A stretch of 64,000 nucleotides of DNA from Actinernus sp. WN-2022 (Eukaryota; Cnidaria; Anthozoa; Actiniaria; Actinernidae), in assembly GCA_030867875.1 (NCBI GenBank), contig JAOWCC010000919.1, forward strand, positions 46,275 through 110,274, given 5' to 3'. A program made the position numbers and the translations under genes. This document shows positions 1 through 11,539 of the stretch, piece by piece (the first letter of the stretch is position 1; every line of letters begins with the position of its first letter). Below the pieces are notes generated by a model. That model had not been told where the DNA came from. It saw only the letters and a list, made by a program, of their open reading frames with translations, and made no database searches.

Positions 1-276
1 ATGGTGACGACGATCATAATAATTACAGTAATGCACAACCAGAACAAAAATGACAAAAAAAGTTACAATGAGCAAATGTACATGTGAACGGTACTTTGTG
101 TTTATCGTAGTACATACGATCAGTGTACAATCAGTGTTAAAACTAGTCTGATTTATTGTATTATTAAAATATTGGATGTGGTCATCCAGCCGTATTTAGT
201 AGAAACCAGCCACTGTTCTAACACACTGAAATCCTGCAACTATGATGGAGTAAGCTGCTCACTATATAGTCTGTGG

Positions 277-433
277 TATACAATAAACAGGGCAAACACG
301 TGCTCTGATTGGTCGACAGCCATGATCTATTAGAGTACAGATGCACAGATGACGTCACGTTTATACAATAAACAGGGCAAACACGTGCTCTGATTGGTCG
401 ATAGCCATAACCTATTAGAGTACAGATGCACAA
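277..433. repeat. 85-bp direct duplication
   Basis: TATACAATAAACAGGGCAAA starts at 277 and again at 362, with few differences. Each copy contains ATTGG (inverse CCAAT); a TGACGTCA site lies at 350-357. Confidence 0.85.
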
Positions 434-492
434 ATAAAGTCAATGTCACACGCACTCTATTTTGTTGGGAAAGTTCGGTAAATATTGTATAA

Positions 493-665
493 AACAAGTA
501 TATGTCATTTTGCCTGTCCTCTTACAGATGTACAGATGACGTCACAACGTGATGAGAACATCAGTTACTCGACTGCGTCTCGTGATGCACTTCATTGTTC
601 TCGTTGTGACGTCATTCGTACATCTATAAGAGGGCAGACTCACGGCAAAATGACATATATTTGTT
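493..665. mobile_element. MITE-like hairpin with two CRE palindromes
   Basis: About 50 bp at the left (TATATGTCATTTTGCC to TGACGTCACAACG) recur inverted at the right. Each arm carries a perfect TGACGTCA (537-544 and 607-614), the CREB/ATF palindrome. Confidence 0.75.
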
Positions 666-1919
666 AAATAGAAACTTTGAGCTAATTGTGAAATAGCATG
701 TACACCTAGTATAGACACTAGTATAGATAGCATCATTAGCTACAAGGCAGTTTAGCAGGTCTTACTATCTCTTTGTTAAATCTTACTCTAATTACTCGGG
801 CTGCCTGTGGCAGGCACGAGTCTTAATCTGCAGGCCGTTATTTTGTTTTGTTTCATGCAGCAAAATTTCTGCCCATGTATTAAATTTCAAGTTCTCCACC
901 AATCAGATTGCACTGTGCTGGTCACGTAACACTCGCCAGTTTAATTTATTTACACAATTTAATACAGTAAAATCAAGATGGTGGACCCGCGAGGAAATTT
1001 CTCTCTAATTTGGAGTCCCATCTCTCAAATGTAAGCAGTTTAATGTTTTATTTAACTTCACTCGTGCGAAAGCCTTCCAACAGGCTCAGAATATTTCAAC
1101 TGGCGCTCTTGTCGGAGCCGAAGGATCGCGTTTTTTATCCAGATGGCCAGTGAATTAATATACGAGACGACGACCTGAAAGGGCTGTATGATGAAAGCTC
1201 CACATATCGAATTGGAATTTAGCGTGTTGATTTGCTGCTGAAACCAAAGGCTTCTTCGATAGAAATGGCAAGATGTTGTGTTGTTCTAGGAGGACAAAAT
1301 ATTTCTTGTTTAAGCTTCTCTTCCGCCACGGCTTTGTTATTTGAATCTCTGTGGATTGGTATACTCAAATATACTGCACAATAACCATACAACTGAATAA
1401 GAAGTCTTTAACAAAGCCAAACTCAACTTCAACTCAAGAGCAAAGCTGAGAGGGAAAGTGAAACCGAACAGTGTCTTGTCAGGTCATGAAGGTACGGTGA
1501 GGTTGAAATCATTGCGTGTTTATATCTGCATTTCTTTGTCGATTTTTTGCGATAGTCAGTGTACTTTTTTACCAAGTCTATTTATATCCAGTGTTATCCT
1601 TCTGATCATGATTATATACGTCAATCTCTGGAAGAATGCAGACATGCCAGTAGAAGATAATTGCAAATGTTATTGAGTCGAAGAACCAGACATGTACGCG
1701 TACATAATCACATGTACACAGAGACGTGCTGCAAACACTCATTGTCATAAAACGAGTCGCAAGCACATCTTAATTACTTAAACGAATTTTAGGAAAAAGC
1801 AGAAAAGTGAGGCGAGTTAGAAAATAAAGCCGTAAGGACGGAGAAGAGAGAAATCAGAGATATTTTTTTTTAAATGGAGAAATAATTTGTTTGTAAAATC
1901 ACGTCGAAAAGTCTGTACG
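666..1919. other. No gene recognised
   Basis: AT-rich sequence without convincing exons. ATCGAATTGGAATTTAGC near 1207 recurs at 29040, so part of it belongs to a dispersed repeat. Confidence 0.5.
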
Positions 1920-2114
1920 CAGGCGCGGATCCAGACCGGTTTACACCAGTTTACGGAAACCGGTCAAAATTTCCAGATTTTTTTAGTAACCTTAACATTC
2001 GATTAAAACTCTCTTTGAGAGAGGGGGAGGGGGGGGGTTCAGTATAATTTCCAATTTTGGAGTTTGAGTTGGGAAGTCGGAAACTGGTCAGATTTTTTTC
2101 CGGATCCGCGCCTG
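1920..2114. mobile_element. MITE-like element, TIR CAGGCGCGGATCC
   Basis: CAGGCGCGGATCC at 1920 and its exact complement at 2102-2114 enclose 170 bp with no coding capacity. GTACG occurs just outside both ends. The CAGG end suggests a hAT-related element, by inference only. Confidence 0.7.
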
Positions 2115-3608
2115 GTACGGTAACTAAAAGCCAAAGCGAACCAGATGAAAATGTAATTTTCATACTACAATATCTCCAACCATTTCACATACCCGAGCAG
2201 TTCTCTCCAAAAATCTGAATCATAAAAAGTATCACTGCGAAATCATGCTCTCTAATGACATTGAACAGGTCTTTTTGATTCAATAAGTGCTGATATGTTT
2301 AGGTTAACAGCCAGATTCTCTTGCTTGGGATTAAAACCGTTAGATGTTGGTGGTGGTGGAGAGATTACAACAACAATAACAATAAATTATACCCTTACAA
2401 AGTTTACAAGTGTGACAAATTAATGGTAAGAAAAAGTACATATTTACTGAGGGTACTGGAATACTGAATACTGAAATACCTGAGAAGTTAAAAATGCCAG
2501 GAGCCAGTTTACATGGAATTGAAATTAAATTAGTAGGTCGCAGGACATGAACTTATACAAACTATTCCATTTGGTCAAGTTATTTACAATATATACGCTG
2601 GCATATATATAGTAATACAATTAATACAGTGTTAATAAATAAATAAATATGAAGAGAAAGAGTACAAACTCTTTTTACTTTTAAAAAATGCATAAAAGCT
2701 AATATTTGCTGAGAAATACACTGAGAATGCAACCAAATCTCTGGTAGTGACCACCCTCAAGTGTAGTGGAATGATATAGTCGTATAGATATAGAGTAAAT
2801 GAATTTGTCCCAAATTATAGCAATACCATGCTAAATACATTGACTCTCTCCTCTGTTAGTAGTAGTAGTACATATACATTTTATATATTATAAAAATCTG
2901 AAGGGTATTAAAAAACGATTTCTGAAATAAAATCTATTTTAAAAATGCTTTGCACAACCAAGGGGCCAAAGAAAAACGTGCATCTTGAGGAAGTTCTATC
3001 GCCCCCTTCACATTTCTAATGGTGCATCCATTGACCACTAAAAACAATTCCTTTCCTCCATAAAGGTGGGACACACTGCAGTAACACCCATGTACCCCTT
3101 CATCCATAAAGGTAGGACATACTAAGGGACATGCAAAATGTATCCTGCTGTGTGCTCACCTTAAAAGAGTGTCTGACTGCAATGATGTATATATAGTGGC
3201 CGGAGTGAAAGCCCAGATGGGCTCTCGTTGTTAAATAATATGTGCACCTAGTATAGACACTTGCAATTGCATATTTTTCACTTTTGTGTGTAAATAATGC
3301 AAAACACAGATGTAACAAAATCACTGCTGCTAATTACTACCCGAGAGAGAGAGAGAGAGAGGAGAAGAGCGTCTGGTGTTATCAGTTGAGAATCTCACTT
3401 CCATGCACTGAGTTTGGCAAATCAAGAAAAAACGTCAAACCAGTTTTGCTGGGCCATTGGTGAGCCAATGAAAATTACTGTTACATCCAGCAGCCACGGT
3501 TGCAACAGATTCAAATTCTGAACCTAATGTTCGCAATGGATAACACCAAAGGCTCTTCATTTTCTTCTCTCCCTTCTCCCTTTTATTTCTTCGTGCCTCT
3601 GGAACCCA
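2115..3608. other. No gene recognised (presumed glycosyltransferase intron)
   Basis: AT-rich; it contains a GA dinucleotide run at about 3343-3362. I looked on the minus strand for the next glycosyltransferase exon and found none. Confidence 0.5.
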
Positions 3609-3860
3609 GGGTATCTAATTACCACCCAGGGTATCTAATTACCACCCAGGGTATCTAAGTACCACCCAGGGTATCTAAGTACCACCCAGGGTATCTAAGT
3701 ACCACCCAGGGTATCTAAGTACCACCCAGGGTATCTAAGTACCACCCAGGGTATCTAAGTACCACCCAGGGTATCTAAGTACCACCCAGGGTATCTAAGT
3801 ACCACCCAGGGTATCTAAGTACCACCCAGGGTATCTAAGTACCACCCAGGGTATCTAATT
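3609..3860. repeat. 20-bp tandem array abutting a splice donor, about 13 copies
   Basis: The plus-strand unit is CCACCCAGGGTATCTAAGTA with TAATTA variants at both ends of the array. On the transcribed minus strand each unit contains TGGGTG|GTACTT or GTAATT, similar to the real donor at 3862. Confidence 0.92.
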
Positions 3861-3862
3861 AC

Positions 3863-4061
3863 CTTTCAGGCCAGTAGTTGGGTTTCACTAGCACAGTAGG
3901 ACTGATGCCATATAACAATGGTGTGGGTGGTGGCAATGGGTTATCAGGAGTGATCTCAGCAAATGGACAAACAGGAAGGCCGAGGGAATCACAGAACTCG
4001 CCAAAGTCATCCAGATAGAGACGCCACATCCAGTGATCAATATCGGCATACGACACACAAC
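3863..4061 (-). CDS. Glycosyltransferase exon 5 (HWMW and PLLYG motifs)
   Basis: Acceptor TGGTTTCAG, donor GAAAG|GTAATT. It encodes CVSYADIDHWMWRLYLDDFG, then LGLPVCPF and PLLYGISPTVLVKPNYWPE. It ends in phase 2, so at least one further exon must follow. The intron starts directly inside a 20-bp tandem array (3609-3860). Confidence 0.85.
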
Positions 4062-7000
4062 CTGAAACCACACATGATTGGGAAAAATATGTTTTTTTAA
4101 CCGCCAAGAGGGTCATTTTCAAGACAGAGGGCAAAGCTTTCTCTTTACAGACCAACTAAGGCCGGAAAATAACGTTTTTATTTTTTCCTTATCAATTTAT
4201 AAATGCAATAACCTATTTGTGGCGTAGAAATATGCCCTGATATTTCATCTGCGGACATTATCTGTTCCGAGAAGAGAACAGTTCCCGAGGACAAATAACA
4301 GGGCATATTTCTATGCCACAATGTAGGTAATTATTGTTGTTATCATCCTTCAATTTTTTTTGATGCACGCTTATATGCTCACAGGGGGTGTATTCGCTGA
4401 TATTTCCCACTCGCAGCGAGAAAATCGGGTCACGTGATGCATTCAATGTGTGAGAGAAAATATTTGATGGGTTATAAGTTATGTTATTCGTTGGTGTTGA
4501 TAATTCAGTCACTCACTTGTACAAAAGCAAAACATTTGTCAGTCTTGATCTGAGTGAATCAAAGAGCACATGCTCACTGGCAATCTTCAGCAGTTTTCCC
4601 CTTTTCTAAGGCTTTCAATACAAGGCATTCAATGCTGGGGTACATTTACGTCAGAATCTCATGAAAAATTTTGATTATAAAAACTTTGGGATCAGCTGGT
4701 TCATATGAGAACAAAACCAGACCAGTCACCACCCAATCAGAGCACCCAATTTCTATGGCTTTCATTCTGGAGCAGGACAAACTTAATGATTATTACTGTT
4801 TTCGTTGAAGTGCGACCCTGAAAGTTTTAAGTCTTGTTTGGAAAATTGCATTTCACCGACTGTCAATCAAATGCAGAGTCTAGTCACTTAACCGGGGTTC
4901 AGTTCGGATGCGACGCAGGCTATAATTATTATCAGTAATGATTATTACCATTTTCGTTGAAGTGTGACCCTCAAAGTTTTAAGCCATGTTTGGAAAATTG
5001 TATTTAGCCGACCGTCAATCAAAATTTAATCAAGTCTAGGCAGCAAATTAAAAGCTATATGTATGAAACTAGACTCCGTCTGCGAATTAACGAACGAAAG
5101 CTTGTTTTGGAACCCCAGCAGAGTAGCATGATTATACATGTATGTACCCTCCTCTGATTGGTTTTTACAAATGCTCATTCTTACACGTCATCTGAATGGC
5201 CATTCAACTGTCACCAGTGCGACATACGGCAATTTACATTTCAAAATATGGCGGCTTTTAAACATGTCATTTATGAGAAAAGCAATGGCATCTGTACTGA
5301 ATATCAGTTTGAAATCAAGATTTGTTTGCTAGAACAAGAGCAGCCGGTTGACCGGAGATGAGTTCAGATGTGGCACATACTAGATCTTTCCAAGCTGCAT
5401 GGGAGATTTGTTTGTGTGTTCCTCGAACGAGCATTTTGTCGTGACAGATTCTATTTAATGTGTTCTGCAAGTTTCCTTTCATGTGGCACTAAACCACAGC
5501 AAGCCATTATGTTACATTACTTCAAAACCTGACCCGAAACTGAAATAAACCTAACCTTCTCCGATAGTAAAACAGGGAAATGACGACTGAGCTCGTCTGG
5601 GGTGAGAAATTCCAAAGTAAACAGCTGACTCACATGCAAACGAACAGTTTCAACCGAGCGGCCTCTGACATGAACTGCCCATCATAACAATCTCCGAGGC
5701 TGGTGACAGTTGAATGGCCAGTCAGAAGACGTGTAAGAATGAGCATTATCAAAAACCAATCAGAGGATATAATCGTGCTACTCCGCTGGGGGCCAAGCTT
5801 TCGTTCGTTAATTCGCAGACGGACTTAACCAGGGTTCAGTTCGGATGCGACGCAGGCTAAATAATTATGGAAATCTATTTTTGTGGTTATTTTGTGTCAG
5901 GTTCTCCTTTCAAATGTGATTACCTTCAGGAGCCTCTCTCAGTCTTTGGTAAAGGTTTGGGTATGCATCAAGAAACTTGCTCTCAAATGTCACTGGAGGG
6001 GTCCTGCGATAAATAATGAATACTTATCTATACCTTATCTATACCTTACCTATACCTTATCTATTAGATAAGGCATAGATAATATATAGATAATATATAG
6101 TTAAGGAATAGATAAGGTGTAGACAATATATAGATAATGTGTAGATAAGGTACAGATAAGGTGCAGATAAGGTATAGATAAGGCATAGATAAGGTGTAGA
6201 TAAGGTACATGTAGTGGTAAGGTATAGATAAGACATAGAAGATAATATATATATAAGGTGTAGATAATATTCAAATAAGGTGTAGATAAGGTATATATAA
6301 GGTGTAGATAAGGTGTAGATAAGATATAGATGTGTAGATAAGATGCCTTATCTATGCCTTATCTACACCTTACTATACCTTATCTATGCCTTATCTATGC
6401 CTTATCTCTATACCTTAAGTATATATTATCTACACCTTATCTACACCTTACTATACCTTATCTATGCCTTATATCTATACCTTAACTATATATTATCCAC
6501 ACCTTATCTATATCTTATCAATCTATACCTTATCTATATATTATGTCTTATCTACACCTTACTATACCTTATCTACACCTTATCTATGCCTTATCTATAC
6601 CTTATCTATATATGCTTCATCTACACCTTACTATACCTTATCTACACCTTATATATGCCTTATCTACACCTTACTATACCTTATCTACACCTAATCTATC
6701 CCTTACCTACACCTTACTATACCTTATCTACACCTTATCTACACCTTATCTACACCTTATCTTACACCTTATCTGTACCTTATCTACACCTTACCTATAC
6801 CTTATCTATGCCTTATAAATCGATCTATATCTTATCTATACCTTATCTATACCTTATCTACACCTTATCTATGACTTATCTATACCTTATCTATATCTTA
6901 TATGTATATATTGCAGTTCAAATATGATCTCAGTTCAAAATTTTTTGAACTAGTTCAAATTATTAAACCCTAACCCTAACCCTAACCTGAAGAAGCATTA

Positions 7001-10000
7001 TATTTATCCGTTTAGTGACTTTAATAATAAACCCTAAAAACCCAATTAGTGACTAGCTCTGTAAACACCCAATATTAGTGAGCACCCATTGTGGACGGTT
7101 AGGGTGTTTTTAAATGTAGGGTAGGGTTTAGATTAGCTAACATGGTTATTAAAGGAGGATTATAGTCTGTGTTAGTGACTTATTAGCCCTAAACACCCTA
7201 AATTAGTGACTATAGCTCTAAACACCCTAAATTAGTGACTAGCTCTAAACACCCTAAATTAGTGAACACCCATTGTGGACGGTTAGGCACAGGCAGCCCA
7301 ATCTCATGATTTGTGTATTTATACGCTTACAGATATCGCTTGAATAGTTCATATTATTATAAATCCTTCCAAAACATGTATGTTAGACAAATAAATACAC
7401 AACTTCACCCTACAATGTTGCAGTTGTGGTTATTCATACCTCTGAGTTCTTCTAAGGTCGTTTCCGCTGTTTTTTTCGAACCTCTTTCCCTCACCTCCTA
7501 ATAAAAGGAAAAGGCTGGAGACAACCGACAAATATACGATGCATAACCTGTAATCTTTGCCACGAAAATCACACTTTGCTTACTCCAAATAACTCGAAAC
7601 TACGGTAAGCTATAGAATGATAAATGAACTCATTCCAACCTGAATTTTAAGATCCAGCAATACCATATTCTGGAGGAATCGAACAATTTGTCGCCCATTT
7701 TCACGTCCTTCATCAGACCGAGGCTATTTGATGGTTGGTCCTAACCTTTTATTAAGAGGTGAGGGAAAGGGGTTCGAAAAAAACCCAGTGGAAATGACCC
7801 TGGAAGAGCTCAGAGCTATGAATAACCACAACTGAAACATTGTAGGGTGAAGTTGTGTATTTATTTGTCTAACATACATGTTTTGGAAGGATTTATAATA
7901 TGAACTATTCAAGCGATATTTGTAAGCATATAAATACACAAATCATGAGATTGGGCTGCCTGTGGGTTAGGGTGTTTTCAAAACGGTAGTACTAGGATTT
8001 GTATTAGTTCACAGGACCATTGAAGAAGTGTTACGTTTCTCTGTTGTTTACTGTAGTGAGTTAGCCCTAAAACCCAAAGAAGAAGTAAAAGGGAAAAAGA
8101 AGAAAAAGGAAGAAAAAAGAAAATGGTTAAAAAAAATTTTAGGAATCTTTTTGGATTGACTTACAGGTAGTAAAAAAATTGTTTTACCGTTTACTGCATT
8201 TATGCAAATTTATTACATTGCAAGGGACTGGGTACTAGTAGCACTATCATATATGGTAAATAAGTTCAGGGGTTTCACATCGATCACTCGGTGGTCCAGT
8301 GGTTATGTCTCTGGCCAACAGATCCGGTATGGTAATTCAATATGGTAATTAGTATAGTTAATTAAAGCAATGTAGCACTGCATGTATGGAGACTTTGTGG
8401 AGGGCGGGATAGCGGAAGGAAGTAATAAGGGAAGAGAGAGGTAGGAAAAGACAGGGGGAAGGGAGGGTGGATATATTTTTATAATCTTGATAATTGTACT
8501 GGTTCAAAATAATTGAACTGAGATCATATTTGAACAGTCTGCAACATATACACCTTGTCTATATATTATCTTATCTACACCTTATATATATAGGCAAATA
8601 CATGTATCTATTATCTTATCTACACCTTATACATACAGGCAAATACCTCATATAGCTTATCTACACCTTATCTGCATATTATCTATATACATGTATTATC
8701 TATACTTTATCTATACATTCTCGTATTCAACATTCTCAAGATCAGTTAAGTGAATGATTGTGCATTATATATCAAATGATTTGGAAATAATTCTTAGGGA
8801 CTTGGGTCATTAATTAGAGGGGGCTAGTGACAAATGATGGCTACCAATTCTTACTGAGCAAAAACAAATTGGGCGAATGTATTTTAATAAAGACAGTTTG
8901 TGATTCCTTTTTGGGGGGGGAGGGGGAAGTAACCAAAATTGGGGCAGGGTATTTTTCATTTGTATCAGAACAAGCCACCTGCCACCACTCAACACTAATT
9001 AATGGCTGGTTCCTTACTTATACAATAATATAAATTCAAGGCCTTGATACCTGGTCACAGCAAAGGGTGATACAGCAACACATGGCACCCTTAAGTGTTG
9101 TGCAATATACCATCCTTCACAGGCAAACAAGTTAAATACAATGGCATCAGCACCCTTGCATGCCCTCAGACTACTGTGCATTTCAGTAACTCTATCCTGC
9201 CGCTCACTGCTAGAAAATCCTCTGCCACTGCCGACCTGCAACTAAAATGAGACAAACATTCTTATTAAGTTATTGAAGTATATAAATTATTAATAGAAAA
9301 TGGACAGGTGTCAAGTTTCTAAAGATACATTGTAATCTAAAACATGTATGTGTAATATACACATATGCCAACCACAAAGAGCACATCAAAATGAGTAAGT
9401 TTATCATGTTTGTGGATGTTTTGCAAGAACACTGGATATTTACCATATGGTGCACTTTCAAAAGTCACAAAAATAAGAGATATTTCTATGTATTGGGTGG
9501 CCATGGGCAAGCATCCATCCAATCAATACTTGTAAACATCTCTTATTTTGCAATTTTTGGAATAAAATCACAAACTAGCGTAGCAGCCAGGCCTTTCTTG
9601 TGACAAGGTTGATCATTTGTTAATTAGTGATGCCATGAGACTGAGTATCAGTATTTCAAAAGTGATGTCTAGAGACTTTAATTTTAACAGAAGATAAAAT
9701 CCCAACCTCAATTCTTTGCATGGATGGTGGTTCCGACTTGAAATCAGTAGGATCATCAAGCGCAACAAATTCAATGCCATATTGCTGCAAAAGATGACCA
9801 AACTTCTTCTTGTGGGACAAGTGGGTTGCCAGGACACAAGAGTCACTGGGTGTATTATTCCTGGAGAAATAAAACAAAAATATGTGAAGCATTATTTTAT
9901 TGTAGGTCGTATGATAATAAATATAGAGCTAATTATCCTGCATTCACATCACTGGTGGGTGGAATAGAAGGTATATATATATATATATATAGCTTACATA

Positions 10001-11539
10001 TAAAAAATTATAGTCATGGGTTTTGGCAGGGTTTGATTAATGATATACATGTAGATCAGAACAGCATGTGATTTGCATGAGTTTCAATTGCTCAAGTGCC
10101 TGATGGGCCAGAGCTTGAAATATTCCAAACTTCACGTTCAGGGGAATGCTTAATCGAAGAAGACACTTATAAGAATAACACTTTTAAAGAATTACTTGGC
10201 AATTAAACCATGAAGTACTGTAAATAATTAAATTTCAAATACATCTTATTCACATGTGCTGACATTTTTAGATCAGCAAACTGGGATCTCTAACATGAAA
10301 ATATATTAACCACCATGCATCATATTAAAGAGCACCTTCCTATATAAATCAACAATTTTGGAAAGTTGGGGTGTTGAAATTTCTAGATATTTTGCTTGAA
10401 CGGACCTTGATTTCAATTTAATTAACAGTCAAAACTTGGGGATGCTAGGACTGTTCCTTTCTTAATTGCAAAATAGTCATACCACATTGCATGCCTTAAT
10501 CACAACAAGTTCCTGTCATAATTTGTTTTAATTTTGTGCAGATCAGCTCCTCCACATTAACAATGATCCAATATTATTAATTCCAGGACAGACATGACTA
10601 TATATATACAGCCTGCATCAAAATTATGTAACATATTTTATGTCCTACTACTGGTAGATACCTAGTTAAATCATTAAAGGGAGACTGATTGACATGATAT
10701 CGAGGAATTGGAAATATCCCATGGTCAACAAAGTGTCAGCAAGAGTCTACCAGTACATGCTTGCATTTATATACCTATTAAATTTACATATTATATTATA
10801 CATGTCTAGCATTAATGTCTCTTATAATTCAAGTTCTTCAATCCTTTTCCTGCATGGAACTCAACTAAATGCTGCTTGTATTAGCGTGCAATTTCATATA
10901 TATAGATATAGATATATACATGTACATGAAATTATACTCGATTAAATACTGCGAACAGGCTGTACGTCTGCTGAGAGTTAATATGGTACGTATATAAACT
11001 TACTTAATTTAATCATTGAAATGATAAACAAAAGAAAGTAAAACCGTACAAATACCTTTTTATGCAGAAACACAATCATATTCAACCTTTACCAAACGAT
11101 CAAGCCTTAATATGAATCACTAAAAGATGTATTTAAGATTAAGTACGAGAAAATCAAGATTTAAAGTACTAGCTGCACTAGCTAGACTATAGTAAAGGTT
11201 TGTTAATTATTTATTCTGCTCTTCATGGTGTCCCATCAACACAGACTCAACAAACTAGAGTGCGCTAGCGATGTAAACGATATGTTTAAGCTTTTATCAA
11301 AATACCTCGAACGTCCACAATAAAACAAACAAATAAAAATCATGACTTGACACAAATGTAGGAAAGAACCGGGAAAGAACGACCAAAATTTTGTTGGTTC
11401 GAAAATGCACTCAAATTTCCTATTAAAGGTAAAATATTTTTTGAAATCCGTCAACTCATACTTACTTGTAGCCCAGCAGTAATGAAAGAATAGGTCCTAT
11501 ATCACCTCTACTCCCTTTACAGAGGAAAACTACCCGCAT
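3863..11539 (-). CDS. UDP-glycosyltransferase, sterol-glucosyltransferase-like, 5' part (5 exons, 3' end not found)
   Basis: Five exons on the minus strand join in phase: 11539-11466, 9860-9707, 9241-9051, 6003-5924 and 4061-3863 (698 coding bases, 232 codons plus 2 bases). All boundaries are AG/GT. The protein opens with MRVVFLCKGSRGDIGP; GSRGD (residues 9-13) is the nucleotide-sugar glycosyltransferase N-terminal signature of the UGT80/sterol glucosyltransferase type. Later come SCVLATH..KKFGHLLQQYGIEFVAL, a WYIAQHLRVPCVAVSPF strand, and SYADIDHWMWRLYLDDFG followed by PLLYGISPTVLVKPNYWPE, as in plant and fungal members. These enzymes move glucose from UDP-glucose to lipid acceptors; the acceptor here is unknown. 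The C-terminal sugar-nucleotide-binding half is missing: I found no convincing exon between 3862 and 1, so it probably lies left of the window. The gene is divergent from the NT5DC-like gene. Family call is strong; substrate is inference. Confidence 0.85.
4211..4328. mobile_element. Hairpin MITE
   Basis: ACCTATTTGTGGCGTAGAAA and ATATGCCCTG recur inverted up to 4328. Nearly the whole 118 bp folds back on itself. Confidence 0.75.
4785..5036. repeat. Direct repeat of about 150 bp
   Basis: TAATGATTATTACTGTTTTC (4785) and TAATGATTATTACCATTTTC (4937) begin two diverged copies. The block GGGTTCAGTTCGGATGCGAC occurs at 4894 and again at 5832. Confidence 0.75.
5073..5823. mobile_element. DNA element with about 140-bp inverted repeats
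   Basis: CCGTCTGCGAATTAACGAAC at the left recurs inverted at the right, and similarity continues through TGATTGGTTTTT and ATGGCCATTCAACTGTCACC. The interior of about 460 bp shows no transposase. Confidence 0.75.
5924..6003 (-). CDS. Glycosyltransferase exon 4 (80 bp)
   Basis: This short exon lies between ATCGCAG and GAAG|GTAATC. It encodes TPPVTFESKFLDAYPNLYQR followed by LREAPE. One base completes the arginine of exon 3 and one base starts the glycine shared with exon 5, so it supplies exactly the phase bridge needed. It matches the family's linker ahead of the HWMW motif. Confidence 0.8.
6014..6912. repeat. Foldback array of TATACCTTATC/GATAAGGTGTA units
   Basis: 6060-6340 is a degenerate AGATAAGGTGT-type array and 6343-6910 the complementary ACACCTTATCT type, so the two halves can pair over hundreds of bases. 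The repeated frame (YTLSTPYLHLIYTLSMPY) is low-complexity and not coding. Confidence 0.85.
6967..6985. repeat. Interstitial telomere-like (CCCTAA)3
   Basis: Three CCCTAA units, with related ACCCTAA-containing repeats continuing to 7260. Confidence 0.8.
7288..7964. mobile_element. Nested element with about 230-bp inverted repeats
   Basis: CACAGGCAGCCCAATCTCAT at 7288 recurs inverted to 7964, with similarity over about 230 bp at each end. The 7-bp GGTTAGG flanks both sides (7281-7287 and 7965-7971). Apparent open frames in the arms are mirror images of each other and not genes. Confidence 0.85.
8540..8725. repeat. Continuation of the TATACCTTATC array
   Basis: CTTATCTACACCTTAT units resume after the 1.6-kb insertion. 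Confidence 0.75.
9051..9241 (-). CDS. Glycosyltransferase exon 3
   Basis: It encodes VGSGRGFSSSERQDRVTEMH, then a helix and ADAIVFNLFACEGWYIAQHL and RVPCVAVSPFAVTR, typical of the family's central N-domain. The acceptor is either TTTTAG (start 9241) or TTGCAG (start 9235); both keep phase 0. The donor is ACCAG|GTATCA, phase 2. Confidence 0.83.
9707..9860 (-). CDS. Glycosyltransferase exon 2
   Basis: Acceptor TTTCTCCAG, donor ATTGAG|GTTGGG. It encodes NNTPSDSCVLATHLSHKKKF and the following GHLLQQYGIEFVALDDP, the second beta-alpha unit of the N-terminal Rossmann-like domain. One leading base completes the lysine codon of exon 1; it ends in phase 0. Confidence 0.85.
9861..11465 (-). other. Glycosyltransferase intron 1, nothing else seen
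   Basis: AT-rich, with a (TA)n run at about 9973-9990. No conserved exon or repeat structure recognised. Confidence 0.5.
11466..11539 (-). CDS. Glycosyltransferase exon 1
   Basis: It holds the first 24 codons with the GSRGD glycine-rich signature and ends two bases into a lysine codon at CTACAA|GTAAGT. The ATG at 11539 is chosen because it directly precedes the conserved MRVVFLCKGSRGD strand. The frame stays open upstream to 11710, so a longer N-terminus cannot be excluded. Confidence 0.85.

Larger units (their letters stand above)
6916..8535. mobile_element. 1.6-kb inverted-repeat element inside the TATACCTTATC array
   Basis: GTTCAAATATGATCTCAGTT at 6916 recurs inverted ending at 8535, and array units resume at about 8540. 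The interior has CCCTAA repeats, AAACACCCTAAATTAGTGAC repeats and a nested element (7288-7964). No transposase seen. Confidence 0.7.

Noticed and set aside
3400..3540. Next glycosyltransferase exon on the minus strand
   Set aside because: A short frame (TVAAGCNSNFHWLTNGPAK) had no matching phase or family motif.
6343..6927. 194-codon Tyr/Leu/Ile/Pro-rich open frame
   Set aside because: Product of the TATACCTTATC array; similar frames are open in several registers.
7313..7939. Two similar small proteins on opposite strands
   Set aside because: They are mirror images within the inverted arms of one transposable element.
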